Below, in pieces: positions 1 to 7,371 of a DNA stretch of 12,429 bases (positions are counted from its first letter, which is position 1; the number at the start of each line of letters is the position of its first letter). The translations under genes and the position numbers were made by a program. The notes under the pieces were generated by a model. It did not search any database, was not told where the DNA came from, and saw only the letters and a list, made by a program, of their open reading frames with translations. This stretch comes from Pseudomonadota bacterium (GTDB taxonomy: Bacteria; Pseudomonadota; Alphaproteobacteria; Rhizobiales; Hyphomicrobiaceae): assembly GCA_023430845.1 (NCBI GenBank), contig JAEYYJ010000143.1, positions 1 through 12,429 on the forward strand, in the 5' to 3' direction.

Positions 1-79
1 AGACGACACGAATGCGCGTCGACTGCGCGCGCAGGCCCGATGCAGAAGAGAGGATCGCTGCCTTGAGCTCGTCGGCCAT
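1..79 (-). CDS. flgC: FlgC, proximal rod protein (N-terminal fragment)
   Basis: This is the first 26 codons of a gene that runs off the left edge. FlgC is a proximal rod protein of the flagellar basal body, exported by the flagellar type III system and assembled in the periplasm next to FlgB. The visible start reads MADELKAAILSSASGLRAQS, and the SASGLRAQSTRIRVV stretch matches the conserved FlgC N-terminus, which normally continues into an SENIANA-type rod motif. The ATG lies 3 bp after the flgB stop, so the two genes are almost certainly co-transcribed and translated together. The call rests on this short piece plus the usual flgB-flgC adjacency. Confidence 0.85.
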   Translation of the reverse strand, partial: MADELKAAILSSASGLRAQSTRIRVV

Positions 80-82
80 GCG

Positions 83-460
83 TTACCTCACGCTCGTCAG
101 CAGCATGCGGTGGAAAGCACCGATCACACCCGAGACGACCGAGTGCTGCGAGCGGGTCTCACCGAGGTTGGCGAGCTCCGTCTCAAGGCTGACCGTGTTG
201 CCGGAGTGCTTCGGAACTTCACCAGGACGCGTGACGACATCGAACGAGCGGCCACCGAACTGCGTCGGCGATAGGTGATTCGTGTTCGTCTTCAGCATCG
301 CGACATTCGCCGAGCTCAGCGCCGCCTCGAAGGACGGCACATCCTTCGCCCTGAACCCCGGCGTATCGGCGTTCGCGATGTTGTCGGCGAGCGCTGCGCT
401 GCGCGTCGCGAGCCAACGGTTGCGGTCGCTGGCAATCGAGAAGAGTGCGAGGTCGTCCAT
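83..460 (-). CDS. flgB: FlgB, flagellar basal-body proximal rod protein
   Basis: Encodes 125 aa, the usual size for FlgB, a rod subunit exported through the flagellar gate and built onto the MS ring/FliE. The N-terminal rod motif is clear at residues 21-37 (SAALADNIANADTPGFR), followed by the FlgB-type KDVPSFEAAL. The C-terminus (around residues 94-125) holds the helix that packs in the rod. The open frame extends far upstream to 793 but that part overlaps the preceding gene. I chose the ATG at 460 because the protein then begins like known FlgB proteins (MDDLALF) and a purine-rich AAGGAC lies just upstream. It lies 17 bp after the unknown 159-aa gene and 3 bp before flgC, so it belongs to the flhB-flgB-flgC transcription unit. 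Confidence 0.93.
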   Translation of the reverse strand: MDDLALFSIASDRNRWLATRSAALADNIANADTPGFRAKDVPSFEAALSSANVAMLKTNTNHLSPTQFGGRSFDVVTRPGEVPKHSGNTVSLETELANLGETRSQHSVVSGVIGAFHRMLLTSVR

Positions 461-477
461 GAAATTGTCCTTCGGCT

Positions 478-957
478 TCAGCTTCCCTGATAGCCGACGT
501 CTCTTGCCTGAAGCTGGCCGCGGGGATGATCGAGGCGATGAGCGCGCGCCGCGCCGAGCGCCAGCGCCAGCCGCCGGCACCGGCTCTCCGGATTGGTCTC
601 CGGCGGCTCGAACCGAATGAGGTCGAGTTGCACATGAGCATCCGACGCTTCGAGCGTCAGGCGGTAATAGAGCTCGACGCCGGGGCTGCGGAACGACATC
701 GCAAGGCGCACCGAGGGCGGCGCCCGCCATCCGACCATGGCCTCCGCGTGCCCGCTGAACTGCATGGTTCCCGGCTTGAAGAACAGCTCGCACTCGCCGT
801 CCAGCAGGCTCTGCAGGGTCGCCATGCGGTCGAGCCGGATGAGCGCCAGCAGATCAGCCGCATCGTGATTGCGGAACTCGGTCGTGAGTTCGGCAATACT
901 CTCCGCGAGGAGTGCCTCGAAACGCGTCGTAAGATCACTGACATCGGGCTGCATCAT
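478..957 (-). CDS. Unrecognised 159-aa protein in the flagellar operon, between flhB and flgB
   Basis: I do not recognise this family. The gene begins with ATG at 957 overlapping the flhB stop in an ATGA arrangement, a sign of translational coupling, and a second ATG follows at once (954). The protein has no signal peptide or membrane segment, so it is likely cytoplasmic. Residues 8-50 look helical and acidic (LLAESIAELTTEF, LLALIRLDRMATLQSLL). Residues 55-117 look like alternating beta strands (ECELFFKPGT, VELYYRLTLEA, HVQLDLIRFEPPE). The last 40 residues are Arg/Ala-rich and probably flexible. There is no SpoA, FliG or FliK-like signature. Its place in the operon suggests a flagellar assembly or regulatory role, but that is inference. 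A sequencing frameshift altering the C-terminal tail cannot be excluded. Confidence 0.7.
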   Translation of the reverse strand: MMQPDVSDLTTRFEALLAESIAELTTEFRNHDAADLLALIRLDRMATLQSLLDGECELFFKPGTMQFSGHAEAMVGWRAPPSVRLAMSFRSPGVELYYRLTLEASDAHVQLDLIRFEPPETNPESRCRRLALALGAARAHRLDHPRGQLQARDVGYQGS

Positions 958-2048
958 GCACCTCGCGGGAGGGGAGCCGCTTGCGCGGCGGAACGCGACA
1001 TAAGATAGAGAATGACCTCGGCCACAGCCTTGTAGAACTCTGGCGGTATAGGACGGTCGAGCGACACCGCCGCGTAGAGGCTGCGCGCCAACGCCTTGTC
1101 CTCGATGACCGGAATATCGTTCGCCTCGGCGATCTCACGGATCTTGAGCGCGATGTTGTCCATGCCCTTGGCGACGACCATGGGTGCGCCTGCATCACCA
1201 CTCACATAGCGCAACGCCACGGCGTAGTGGGTCGGATTGGCAATCACCACCGTCGCCTTCGGCACGGACGAGAGCATCCGCCGACGCGCGCGATCACGCG
1301 CAAGCGACAGCCGCCGCGCCTTGAGCAGCGGATCGCCGTCGCTCTGCTTGTGCTCGTCCTTGATCTCCTGCTTGCTCATGCGCAGATCTTTGCGCCACTT
1401 GAACCGGCACCAGAGGAGATCCGCCACCACGATGCCAGCCAGGCTGAGCCCCACGGCGATGAGCACATTGAGCATCTGCCGTGCGAGCGCCTGCGGCAGC
1501 GCCGCCGGCTCGAGCAGGATGGCATTGACGAGATCGGCCTTGTAGTTGAGCAGGAAGAAGATCGCGCAGACCGACAGGATCGTGAGCTTGAAGACCGACT
1601 TCATAAACTCGACAAGGCCCTGCGCGCCGAACATGCGCGTGAAGCCTTTCATTGGCGAAAGACGCGACATTTCCGGCTTGATGCGATGGCCGACCATGCG
1701 CAAGGGATTCTGAAGCACGGAAACGAATATGCCGAAGACCATGAGCACGAAGAGCGGAAGCGCCAGCACGGCCGTCGCGGCCTTCCCGACGGCGGCGAGC
1801 AGCATGATCGCATCAGCGCCGGCGTTGAGCCGGAAATCGTAGGGCCGCTCGACGAACGCGATGAGACTTCCGAGCAGATTGGATCCGAACGCCTGCACGA
1901 CGATCGGAACACACGCGGCAATGGCGAGGATCGAGGCGAACTGCGCGATCTCACGCGAGACGGGCGTATTGCCCTTCTTGATCGCCTCCTCGATCTTGCG
2001 AGGCGTTGCTTCCTCTGTTTTGGACTCCTTGTCCGGCTGTTCAGCCAT
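954..2048 (-). CDS. flhB: FlhB, flagellar type III export gate protein
   Basis: Encodes 364 aa, the normal FlhB length. FlhB sits in the inner membrane at the export gate and switches substrate from rod/hook to filament proteins after self-cleavage. The N-terminus has the family signature (KTEEATPRKIEEAIKKGN, residues 10-27). Four hydrophobic segments lie at about 34-54, 83-110, 150-168 and 190-213. The basic linker follows (FKWRKDLRMSKQEIKDEHKQ, 216-235), then the cytoplasmic domain with the autocleavage motif NPTH at 271-274, which is intact, so cleavage after N271 is expected. The ATG at 2048 is the only start giving the family N-terminus, though no strong Shine-Dalgarno is visible. The stop overlaps the next gene's ATG. 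The gap to fliN is 95 bp, where fliG would be expected in many relatives. Confidence 0.96.
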   Translation of the reverse strand: MAEQPDKESKTEEATPRKIEEAIKKGNTPVSREIAQFASILAIAACVPIVVQAFGSNLLGSLIAFVERPYDFRLNAGADAIMLLAAVGKAATAVLALPLFVLMVFGIFVSVLQNPLRMVGHRIKPEMSRLSPMKGFTRMFGAQGLVEFMKSVFKLTILSVCAIFFLLNYKADLVNAILLEPAALPQALARQMLNVLIAVGLSLAGIVVADLLWCRFKWRKDLRMSKQEIKDEHKQSDGDPLLKARRLSLARDRARRRMLSSVPKATVVIANPTHYAVALRYVSGDAGAPMVVAKGMDNIALKIREIAEANDIPVIEDKALARSLYAAVSLDRPIPPEFYKAVAEVILYLMSRSAAQAAPLPRGA

Positions 2049-2143
2049 GGCGCTCGGAACCTGAGATCGAAGAAGATGGACGAGCGCAGCGGCTCAGCAG
2101 TCCGGCTCAGAGAATGAGTCTTGGCAACGCGACGCAGAGGCGG
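2049..2143 (-). other. fliN-flhB spacer with no gene
   Basis: This 95-bp stretch lies between the fliN stop and the flhB ATG. In minus-strand frames I see no FliG-like peptide and no open frame of useful length, so it holds neither an intact fliG nor a recognisable remnant. No convincing promoter or terminator is visible either. It may be a plain operon spacer. Confidence 0.5.
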
Positions 2144-2536
2144 CTATTCGCTTCCCTGCTGCGCTACCTCGCGCACCGAGATCCCGAAACGTGTCGCTTC
2201 CTCATCGAGCGCAACGATCTCGCCGCGGGCAACAACCTGATCGTTCACCACGATATCGATCAGATCGCCGACCTTTCGATCGAGCGGAATAATCGCGCCG
2301 CGCGTCAGGCTCATGAGCTTGGCAACGGGCATCCGCGCCCCGCCGAGCACGAAGCGAACCGATACGGGAATGCGCATGACCGCGTCGTGGCCGCGCGCGC
2401 CCCAAGCCTCGCCAGATTTGCCGTCCTGCTCGCCAGCCGCCGCTACATGTGTCAAGTCGGCTCTCCAGTCCCCTTGCTGACGACCGCTCGCGTTGCCGGC
2501 CGCCCCATCATTCTCGACATTGTTCATGCGCGTCAT
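2144..2536 (-). CDS. fliN: FliN, flagellar motor switch (C-ring) protein
   Basis: Encodes about 130 aa. FliN forms the lower C-ring, where it works with FliM and FliG in torque switching and helps dock export cargo. Residues 1-50 are Gly/Ala/Asp-rich and look disordered. Residues 53-125 form one SpoA (surface presentation of antigens) domain, with VMRIPVSVRFVLGGARMPVA, SLTRGAIIPLDRKVGD, IDIVVNDQVVARGEIVAL and RFGISVREV in the FliN order. I prefer the ATG at 2536, 10 bp after the motA stop. The ATG at 2527 is equally open, and a GGGAG about 10 bp before it fits that start better, so the first three residues are uncertain. The upstream extension to 2590 would overlap motA. A FliM would be about 320 aa with an extra N-terminal domain, so this is FliN and not FliM. 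Confidence 0.9.
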   Translation of the reverse strand: MTRMNNVENDGAAGNASGRQQGDWRADLTHVAAAGEQDGKSGEAWGARGHDAVMRIPVSVRFVLGGARMPVAKLMSLTRGAIIPLDRKVGDLIDIVVNDQVVARGEIVALDEEATRFGISVREVAQQGSE

Positions 2537-2546
2537 GCTCCCGCCG

Positions 2547-3440
2547 CTAGGCGGCCTTCTTCTCGGCGCCACCGGCTGCGCCGGCACCACCGGTATTCAG
2601 TGTTGCGTTCTCGAGCTCGTCCACAGAAGGGCGGTCGGCGGCGGAAATGGCCTTGCGTCCATGCTCAACGGCGATCTGGGGCATGGCGCCATTCATCAGC
2701 GCGAGCAGCGTCTGCTTGATCACGATGTATTGGCGCATCTGCTTCTCGCGAACGATCTTGACCTGGGTCGCGATCGGCGTGACGACGGCGTAGGAGAAGA
2801 AGATGCCGGCGAACGTACCGACGAGAGCGGCGCCGATGTACGCACCGAGCACCTCCGGCGGCTGATCGAGCGCGCTCATGGCCTTGATGACGCCGAGCAC
2901 GGCCGCCACGATCCCGAGCGCGGGCAGGCCCTCCGACATGGCGACGAGCGAGTGATAGCACTTCAGCTTGTCGCCGCGCATGGTCGCGATTTCTTCGTCC
3001 ATGAGCGCCTCGATCTCATGCGTGCGCGCGTTGCCCATGAGGATCAGGCGGAAATAGTCGCACACGAAGGTCAGCATCTTCTCGTCGTTCAGCACCTTCG
3101 GATAGGCGATGAAGATCGCCGACTCGGTCGGGTTATCGATGTGCTTCTCGACTTCCGCGCGCGACTTCGACTTCAGCTCCCGGATCAGGCTGAAAAGGCA
3201 CGTCAGAATGACGAGATAGTCTTCTTTATGCGGGACGGTGTTTTTCAAGGCCTCCATGAGGCCGGTGCCGCTGTCCTTGATCGTCTTCATGGGGTTGGCG
3301 ACGATGAACGTGCCGACCGAGGCCCCAAGGATGATCACGTACTCCCACGGCTGCCAGATGACGGAAATCTTGCCGCCCATGGCCGCAAAGCCGCCGAACA
3401 TACAGACAAGCGTTACAATTAGGCCTAGCGGTATAGTCAT
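2547..3440 (-). CDS. motA: MotA, flagellar stator proton-channel subunit
   Basis: Encodes 297 aa, close to the family length. MotA and MotB form the inner-membrane stator that couples proton flow to rotor torque. Hydrophobic segments lie at about 2-20, 33-49, 172-191 and 201-222. The cytoplasmic loop between the second and third carries the charged torque region (RELKSKSRAEVEKHIDNP, residues 87-104, with R94 and E98) and NPTESAIF. The channel prolines are present: P173 in GLPALGIVAAVLGV and P222 in YAVVTPIATQ. The C-terminal tail is Ala/Gly-rich. The ATG at 3440 gives the family start MTIPLGLI. Its ribosome-binding site is weak, and an upstream small frame ends on it (ATGA). No motB follows, so MotB must be encoded elsewhere. 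motA leads the minus-strand operon. Confidence 0.96.
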   Translation of the reverse strand: MTIPLGLIVTLVCMFGGFAAMGGKISVIWQPWEYVIILGASVGTFIVANPMKTIKDSGTGLMEALKNTVPHKEDYLVILTCLFSLIRELKSKSRAEVEKHIDNPTESAIFIAYPKVLNDEKMLTFVCDYFRLILMGNARTHEIEALMDEEIATMRGDKLKCYHSLVAMSEGLPALGIVAAVLGVIKAMSALDQPPEVLGAYIGAALVGTFAGIFFSYAVVTPIATQVKIVREKQMRQYIVIKQTLLALMNGAMPQIAVEHGRKAISAADRPSVDELENATLNTGGAGAAGGAEKKAA

Positions 3441-3634
3441 TCGCGTTCTGCGCCCACCGGATCAGGTCGTTGATGTGCGACGATGCGGCGAATGCCTTGC
3501 GCGAGGCTGTAGCAGCGCCCGACCTTGCGTTGCGAGACGCTGAAGGCCAGCACGTCAGGTTCGTGCAAGTCCCGCGTGCGCTTCTTGCAGCCGACCCGCT
3601 TTGCGAGGAAGGCAGGAATGTTCAGCACGCCCAT
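3437..3634 (-). CDS. Doubtful 65-aa small frame ending on the motA start
   Basis: An open frame starts at ATG 3634 and its stop overlaps the motA ATG in an ATGA arrangement. The product (MGVLNIPAFLAKRVGCKKRT...) is basic, with two cysteines, and matches no family I know. Roughly 70% of its codons end in G or C, lower than the neighbouring genes appear to be. It overlaps the first 17 bases of the DUF1217 gene on the other strand, which makes it awkward for the divergent promoters. It may be only chance. I list it because the overlap and the weak motA ribosome-binding site would fit translational coupling. Confidence 0.2.
   Translation of the reverse strand: MGVLNIPAFLAKRVGCKKRTRDLHEPDVLAFSVSQRKVGRCYSLAQGIRRIVAHQRPDPVGAERE
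3441..3617. promoter_or_regulatory. Divergent intergenic region between motA and the DUF1217 gene
   Basis: Both flagellar operons must be transcribed outward from about this 177-bp stretch, so it should hold two promoters. I could not find good -35/-10 pairs for the housekeeping sigma factor on either strand, nor a sigma-54 GG-N10-GC pair I trust. An imperfect dyad CCTTGCGCGAGG lies at 3495-3506 near the centre and could be a binding site for a flagellar regulator, but that is a guess. Confidence 0.45.
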
Positions 3635-4394
3635 CGGCTACCAGCTCATCGCCTCGGATATGCCTGCTGCGCTCAAGCGCACGTCCGAGCAGCCGATCGT
3701 CCAGCGCGAAAGCGCGTACTACCTGGAGACGATCAAGACCATCAAGTCGGTCGACGAATTCCTGAACAACGATCGCGTCTTCAAGTATGCCATGAAGGCC
3801 TTCGGCCTCCAGGAGATGGACTACGCCAAGGCCTTCATGCGGAAGGTCCTGACCGAGGGCATCGACAATCCGCAGAGTTTCGCCAACAAGCTTACCGACC
3901 GGCGCTATGCCGAGTTTGCGGAAACCTTCAATTTCACCCGCTACACGACCGGCACCACGGTTTTCGAGCGGACGCGCCAGGGCACCGTTGATCGCTACGT
4001 CCGCCAAACCATGGAACAGGACGCAGGAGCATCAAACGAAGGCGTCCGGCTGGCGCTCTACTTCCAGCGCAAGGCTGCGAGCGCGGAAACACCCTTCCAC
4101 CTGATGGCCGACAAAGCACTCCTCAAGGTCACGCAGATTGCGCTCGGCATCCCGGAAGCGGCGGCGACGATGGACATCGATCGCCAGGCCGAAATGATCA
4201 GCAAGAAGCTGGATATGGAAGATCTCAAGGATCCCGCCAAGCTCGACAAGTTCATCGGCCGCTTCACAGCGCTTTGGGAGATCGAGAACCCGGCCGCGCC
4301 CCCCATGTCGGGCGTACTCCAGCTCTTTGCCGACAATCAGAGCCTTTTCAGCCAGGATCTGCTCGGGCAGATGCAGAAGATCAGGAAGATCTGA
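3618..4394 (+). CDS. DUF1217 family flagellar-locus protein
   Basis: Encodes 258 aa. The family (DUF1217) is found beside flgF, fliI and motA in Hyphomicrobiales flagellar loci, and I know of no established molecular function for it. The protein is soluble, with no signal peptide or membrane segment, and largely helical. Repeating units of the type SVDEFLNNDRVFKYAMKAFG, KAFMRKVLTEGIDNPQSFAN and DRRYAEFAETFNF occupy residues 40-120 and are typical of the family. The C-terminal part (about 180-258) contains DLKDPAKLDKFIGRFTALWE and ends in QDLLGQMQKIRKI. The ATG at 3618 is preceded by AAGGCAGGA and gives the expected start MFSTPIGYQL; the frame is open further up to 3525 but without such a site. 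It ends 3 bp before flgF, so it leads the plus-strand operon. Confidence 0.85.
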   Translation: MFSTPIGYQLIASDMPAALKRTSEQPIVQRESAYYLETIKTIKSVDEFLNNDRVFKYAMKAFGLQEMDYAKAFMRKVLTEGIDNPQSFANKLTDRRYAEFAETFNFTRYTTGTTVFERTRQGTVDRYVRQTMEQDAGASNEGVRLALYFQRKAASAETPFHLMADKALLKVTQIALGIPEAAATMDIDRQAEMISKKLDMEDLKDPAKLDKFIGRFTALWEIENPAAPPMSGVLQLFADNQSLFSQDLLGQMQKIRKI

Positions 4395-4397
4395 GCC

Positions 4398-5123
4398 ATG
4401 GAAGCCGGCATCTACGTTGCGCTCTCCGGTCAGTTGGCGCTGCAGCGGCGCCTCGACACCATCGCCAACAACGTCGCCAACAGCACGACGCCCGGCTTCC
4501 GGGCCGAGAACGTGACGTTCGAGACGGTGCTCTCGCAGACGCAGCGCTCCTCCGTGGCTTATTCGGGCACGGGCGAAAGCACGTTCTCGCGCGCGAGCGG
4601 CCCGATCGTCCAGACGGGCAATGCGCTCGACGTGGCCATTCAGGGCGATGCCTTCCTGAGCATCAACGGCGCCGATGGCCCGGTCTATACGCGTGACGGC
4701 CGGATGCGCGTCTCGACACAGGGCGATCTGGAAAACATGAACGGGCAGCAGGTCCTCGATCAGTCAGGCGGCCCGATTCAGATCAACACCGCTCGCGGGC
4801 CGGTCCAGATCTCGCGCGACGGCACCATCAGCCAGAATGGCGAGCGCGTCGCACGCCTCGGCCTGTTCCAGATTCCCGCCAACGCCAAGCTTGTCCGCCA
4901 CGAGGGTGCTTCCGTCGTGCCCGACCAGCCGGCCGAACCCGTGGTCGACTTCGTGAGCAAGGGATTTTCCCAGGGCTACATCGAACAGGCCAATGCCAAT
5001 CCCGTCATGGAGATGACCAGGCTCATCTCGGTGACACGGGCCTTCGAAGCGATGTCGGCCGCGGGCGAACAGTCCGACCGCAAGCTGAGCGACGCCATCA
5101 AGGCGCTCGGCAGCGGACGCTAG
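4398..5123 (+). CDS. flgF: FlgF, flagellar basal-body proximal rod protein
   Basis: Encodes 241 aa, the usual FlgF length (FlgG is about 260). FlgF is a rod subunit between the FlgB/FlgC and FlgG segments. The N-terminal rod motif is LDTIANNVANSTTPGFRAEN (residues 19-38), after MEAGIYVALSGQLALQRR. The middle contains the D1-type segment with GDAFLSINGADGPVYTRDGR. The C-terminal rod helix is clear (GYIEQANANPVMEMTRLISV, then TRAFEAMSAAGE). The start MEAGIYVALS and the length favour FlgF over FlgG. The ATG is 3 bp after the DUF1217 stop, with AGGAAG about 9 bp upstream. The stop is followed 6 bp later by the GTG start of fliI, which points to a tight three-gene operon. Confidence 0.93.
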   Translation: MEAGIYVALSGQLALQRRLDTIANNVANSTTPGFRAENVTFETVLSQTQRSSVAYSGTGESTFSRASGPIVQTGNALDVAIQGDAFLSINGADGPVYTRDGRMRVSTQGDLENMNGQQVLDQSGGPIQINTARGPVQISRDGTISQNGERVARLGLFQIPANAKLVRHEGASVVPDQPAEPVVDFVSKGFSQGYIEQANANPVMEMTRLISVTRAFEAMSAAGEQSDRKLSDAIKALGSGR

Positions 5124-5129
5124 TAATCA

Positions 5130-6578
5130 GTGGATACTCGACCGCAGATGACCGACGACCAGATCGCCAAACCCGCTGCGCCACCTGCCGGCGATCCGCT
5201 CGAACGCCTCGCGCGCCTCTTCTCAGGCCATGCCGCCAAACTGCCGCTCGTGCGCTTCGGCGGACGTGTCACGGAAGTTTCGCCGAGCAATATCCTGGTG
5301 CGCGGCATCGAGCGGCGCGTGGAACTCGGCACTTCCGTCGAGGTCGAAGGCGGCGGCACACGCTGGCTCGGCGAAGTTATCGGCATCGAAGCCGACAGCG
5401 CCAACATCAAGCTGTTCTCGACCTCGCCGCGCCTTGGCCTCGGTGCGCCGGTCTGGGTCCGCGACAGTCTCGAGATCTGCCCCGACGTGAGCTGGCTAGG
5501 ACGCGTGATCAACGCACTCGGCCAGCCGATCGATCAGCAAGGACCGCTCGCGAGCGGCTCCATGCCCTACTCGATCGACCACGAGCCGATCCCGCCCATG
5601 GCGCTTGATCGCATCAGCCGGCCGATCGTCACGGGCGTCAAGGCCATCGACCTTTTCACGCCGATCTGTGCCGGACAGCGCATCGGCATCTTCGCTGGAT
5701 CCGGCGTCGGCAAATCCACGCTCGTCTCGATGCTGGCGCGAACGAGCGGCTTCAACACCATCGTCATCGCGCTCGTCGCCGAGCGCGGCCGCGAAGTGCG
5801 CGAGTTCCTGGAAGACGTCGTGAAGCCGCATGCCCCGCGCGCGGTGACCGTCGTCGCCTCGAGCTCCGAAGGCGCGATGATGCGCAAGAATGCCGCCAAG
5901 ACCGCGATGTCCGTCGCTGAGTACTTTCGCGACCGCGGCGACAATGTCCTTCTCGTCGTCGACTCCATTACGCGCTTTGCCCACGCGCTCCGCGAAGTCG
6001 CGCTCGCGGCTGGCGAGCCGCCCGTTGCGCGCGGTTATGCGCCTTCTGTATTCGCCGAACTGCCGCGGCTGCTCGAGCGCGCGGGTCCGGGCAGGCCGGG
6101 CTCGGGTTCGATCACGGGCGTGTTCTCGGTTCTGCTCGACGGCGAGGATTCGAACGAGCCGGTTGCCGATACCGTACGCGGCATTCTCGACGGCCATATC
6201 GTGCTCGATCGCGGCATCGCGGATCAGGGGCGATATCCCGCCATCAATCCGCTGACGTCGATCTCGCGCCTCGCGCCCCTTGCCTGGAGCAAAGAGGAAG
6301 CCGAACTCGTCCGTCGTTTGCGAACCATCATCGCCCGCTACGAAGAGACGCGCGATCTGCGTGCCGTCGGTGCCTACAAGCCCGAAGCGGACTTCGAGCT
6401 CGATCAGGCGGTCATGCTCACGCCGCTGCTGTACCGCTTCCTCACCCAGCTTCCGGACGATCCATCCTGTCCGGGCGTTTTCAGTGAGCTCGCGTCGGTA
6501 TTGACGGAGGCGCGCAACGGGCCGCGCCCGGCAGCTGAAAGCAGCGGTACGCAGGTTGCGACGCGGAAGTCAGCCTGA
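5130..6578 (+). CDS. fliI: FliI, flagellum-specific export ATPase
   Basis: Encodes up to 482 aa. FliI is the cytoplasmic F1-beta-like ATPase of the flagellar type III export apparatus. Residues 40-115 form the N-terminal beta-barrel. The ATPase domain shows the Walker A motif AGSGVGKST at 189-197, the catalytic ERGREV at 218-223 and the Walker B strand NVLLVVDSITRF at 272-283 (D278). The family regions GYAPSVFAELPRLLERAG (302-319) and YPAINPLTSISR (369-380) follow. The C-terminus is helical and ends in a short variable tail. The start is either GTG 5130 or ATG 5148 (MTDDQIAKPAAPP), and neither has a strong ribosome-binding site. fliH and fliJ do not adjoin it. The gene ends 7 bp from a convergent regulator, so this is the edge of the flagellar locus. 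Confidence 0.96.
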   Translation: MDTRPQMTDDQIAKPAAPPAGDPLERLARLFSGHAAKLPLVRFGGRVTEVSPSNILVRGIERRVELGTSVEVEGGGTRWLGEVIGIEADSANIKLFSTSPRLGLGAPVWVRDSLEICPDVSWLGRVINALGQPIDQQGPLASGSMPYSIDHEPIPPMALDRISRPIVTGVKAIDLFTPICAGQRIGIFAGSGVGKSTLVSMLARTSGFNTIVIALVAERGREVREFLEDVVKPHAPRAVTVVASSSEGAMMRKNAAKTAMSVAEYFRDRGDNVLLVVDSITRFAHALREVALAAGEPPVARGYAPSVFAELPRLLERAGPGRPGSGSITGVFSVLLDGEDSNEPVADTVRGILDGHIVLDRGIADQGRYPAINPLTSISRLAPLAWSKEEAELVRRLRTIIARYEETRDLRAVGAYKPEADFELDQAVMLTPLLYRFLTQLPDDPSCPGVFSELASVLTEARNGPRPAAESSGTQVATRKSA

Positions 6579-6585
6579 GCTACCG

Positions 6586-7371
6586 CTACTGGCTCGCCTT
6601 CATCACGAGATCATCGTCGAACAGCACGATCTGCTCGGATATTTCGAGCGGCGTGTCCTTGGCGTCGTAGGCCGTTCGAACACACCGGATCGCGGCAACG
6701 TCGCGGCCACCCCCAAGTTGGCGCACGGCTTCATCGCTCGCAGCGAGCGGTTTCATATTCCAGACCGTCCGGTCGACGGACGCATGATACTTCTCGGCAT
6801 AGACGGGAAAGAGCACGTCGGCCGCCGGATCCATCTCGAACTGAAGATTGGGGAAGCGCGCCGCATCGACCGTAATCGTCTCGATGGCAACGAGGCGGCT
6901 TTCATGGCGCCACTCCCTGCGCAGCTTCAACGCGCGCGGCACGATCGAAGCCGGCCTCAGCATCCTGAGGGCAGAAACCTCGGCCGCGGTCGCCACCACG
7001 TAGTCCGTCTCGACGACCCTGATATCGAGCATGATCGGCGCACCGTCCGCCCGGCAAAGACGCAGGCCCGGTCCCGTGCGCCACGAGCCGCCATCCTTGA
7101 CGAAGGTGCCGCGGCCGCGCTCGCGCACGAGAATGCGGTCACGGGACAGCTGATCCAGTGCCTTGCGCACCGTCCCGATGCTGACGCCGAACTCTCGCGA
7201 GAGCTGGACCTCGGGCGGTATCGGCGTGCCGGCCGGCCACTCTCCACTCTCGATCCGGGAGAGCACCAGACCACGGATCTGCTCGTGAAGCGGGCCCGAG
7301 AAGCTATGAAACTCGATTTGCCCCGCGGCCACACGTTGAGCCGCCGCGCCGAAGCGCCCATGGTTGGACAT
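6586..7371 (-). CDS. GntR-family transcriptional regulator, HutC/UTRA type
   Basis: Encodes 261 aa, a normal length for the HutC subfamily. Residues 27-92 form the GntR winged helix-turn-helix, with PLHEQIRGLVLSRIESGEWP, the recognition part LSREFGVSIGTVRKALDQL (57-75) and the wing RILVRERGRGTFV. Residues about 110-255 match a UTRA ligand-binding domain, ending in PLEISEQIVLFDDDLV. UTRA domains bind small effectors, commonly sugars, amino acids or their derivatives; the ligand here is unknown. The ATG at 7371 has GAGGGA 5 bp upstream. It is convergent with fliI and faces the polysaccharide operon across a long intergenic region. Regulators of this type often control the divergent neighbour, so that operon is the best candidate target, though a flagellar or distant target is possible. 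Confidence 0.9.
   Translation of the reverse strand: MSNHGRFGAAAQRVAAGQIEFHSFSGPLHEQIRGLVLSRIESGEWPAGTPIPPEVQLSREFGVSIGTVRKALDQLSRDRILVRERGRGTFVKDGGSWRTGPGLRLCRADGAPIMLDIRVVETDYVVATAAEVSALRMLRPASIVPRALKLRREWRHESRLVAIETITVDAARFPNLQFEMDPAADVLFPVYAEKYHASVDRTVWNMKPLAASDEAVRQLGGGRDVAAIRCVRTAYDAKDTPLEISEQIVLFDDDLVMKASQ

Noticed and set aside
83..793. A longer flgB with a 110-residue N-terminal extension
   Set aside because: The extension overlaps the 159-aa gene in another frame, is Arg/Ala/Pro-rich, and known FlgB proteins start at the MDDLALF equivalent, where a purine-rich site exists.
981..2117. A 378-codon plus-strand frame opposite flhB
   Set aside because: The product is very rich in His, Arg, Asp and Glu, matches nothing, and mirrors the flhB codons; flhB itself is certain from its NPTH motif and signature N-terminus.
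2493..3422. A 309-codon plus-strand frame opposite motA
   Set aside because: It is the antisense shadow of an unmistakable motA, with a composition dominated by charged residues and no domain.
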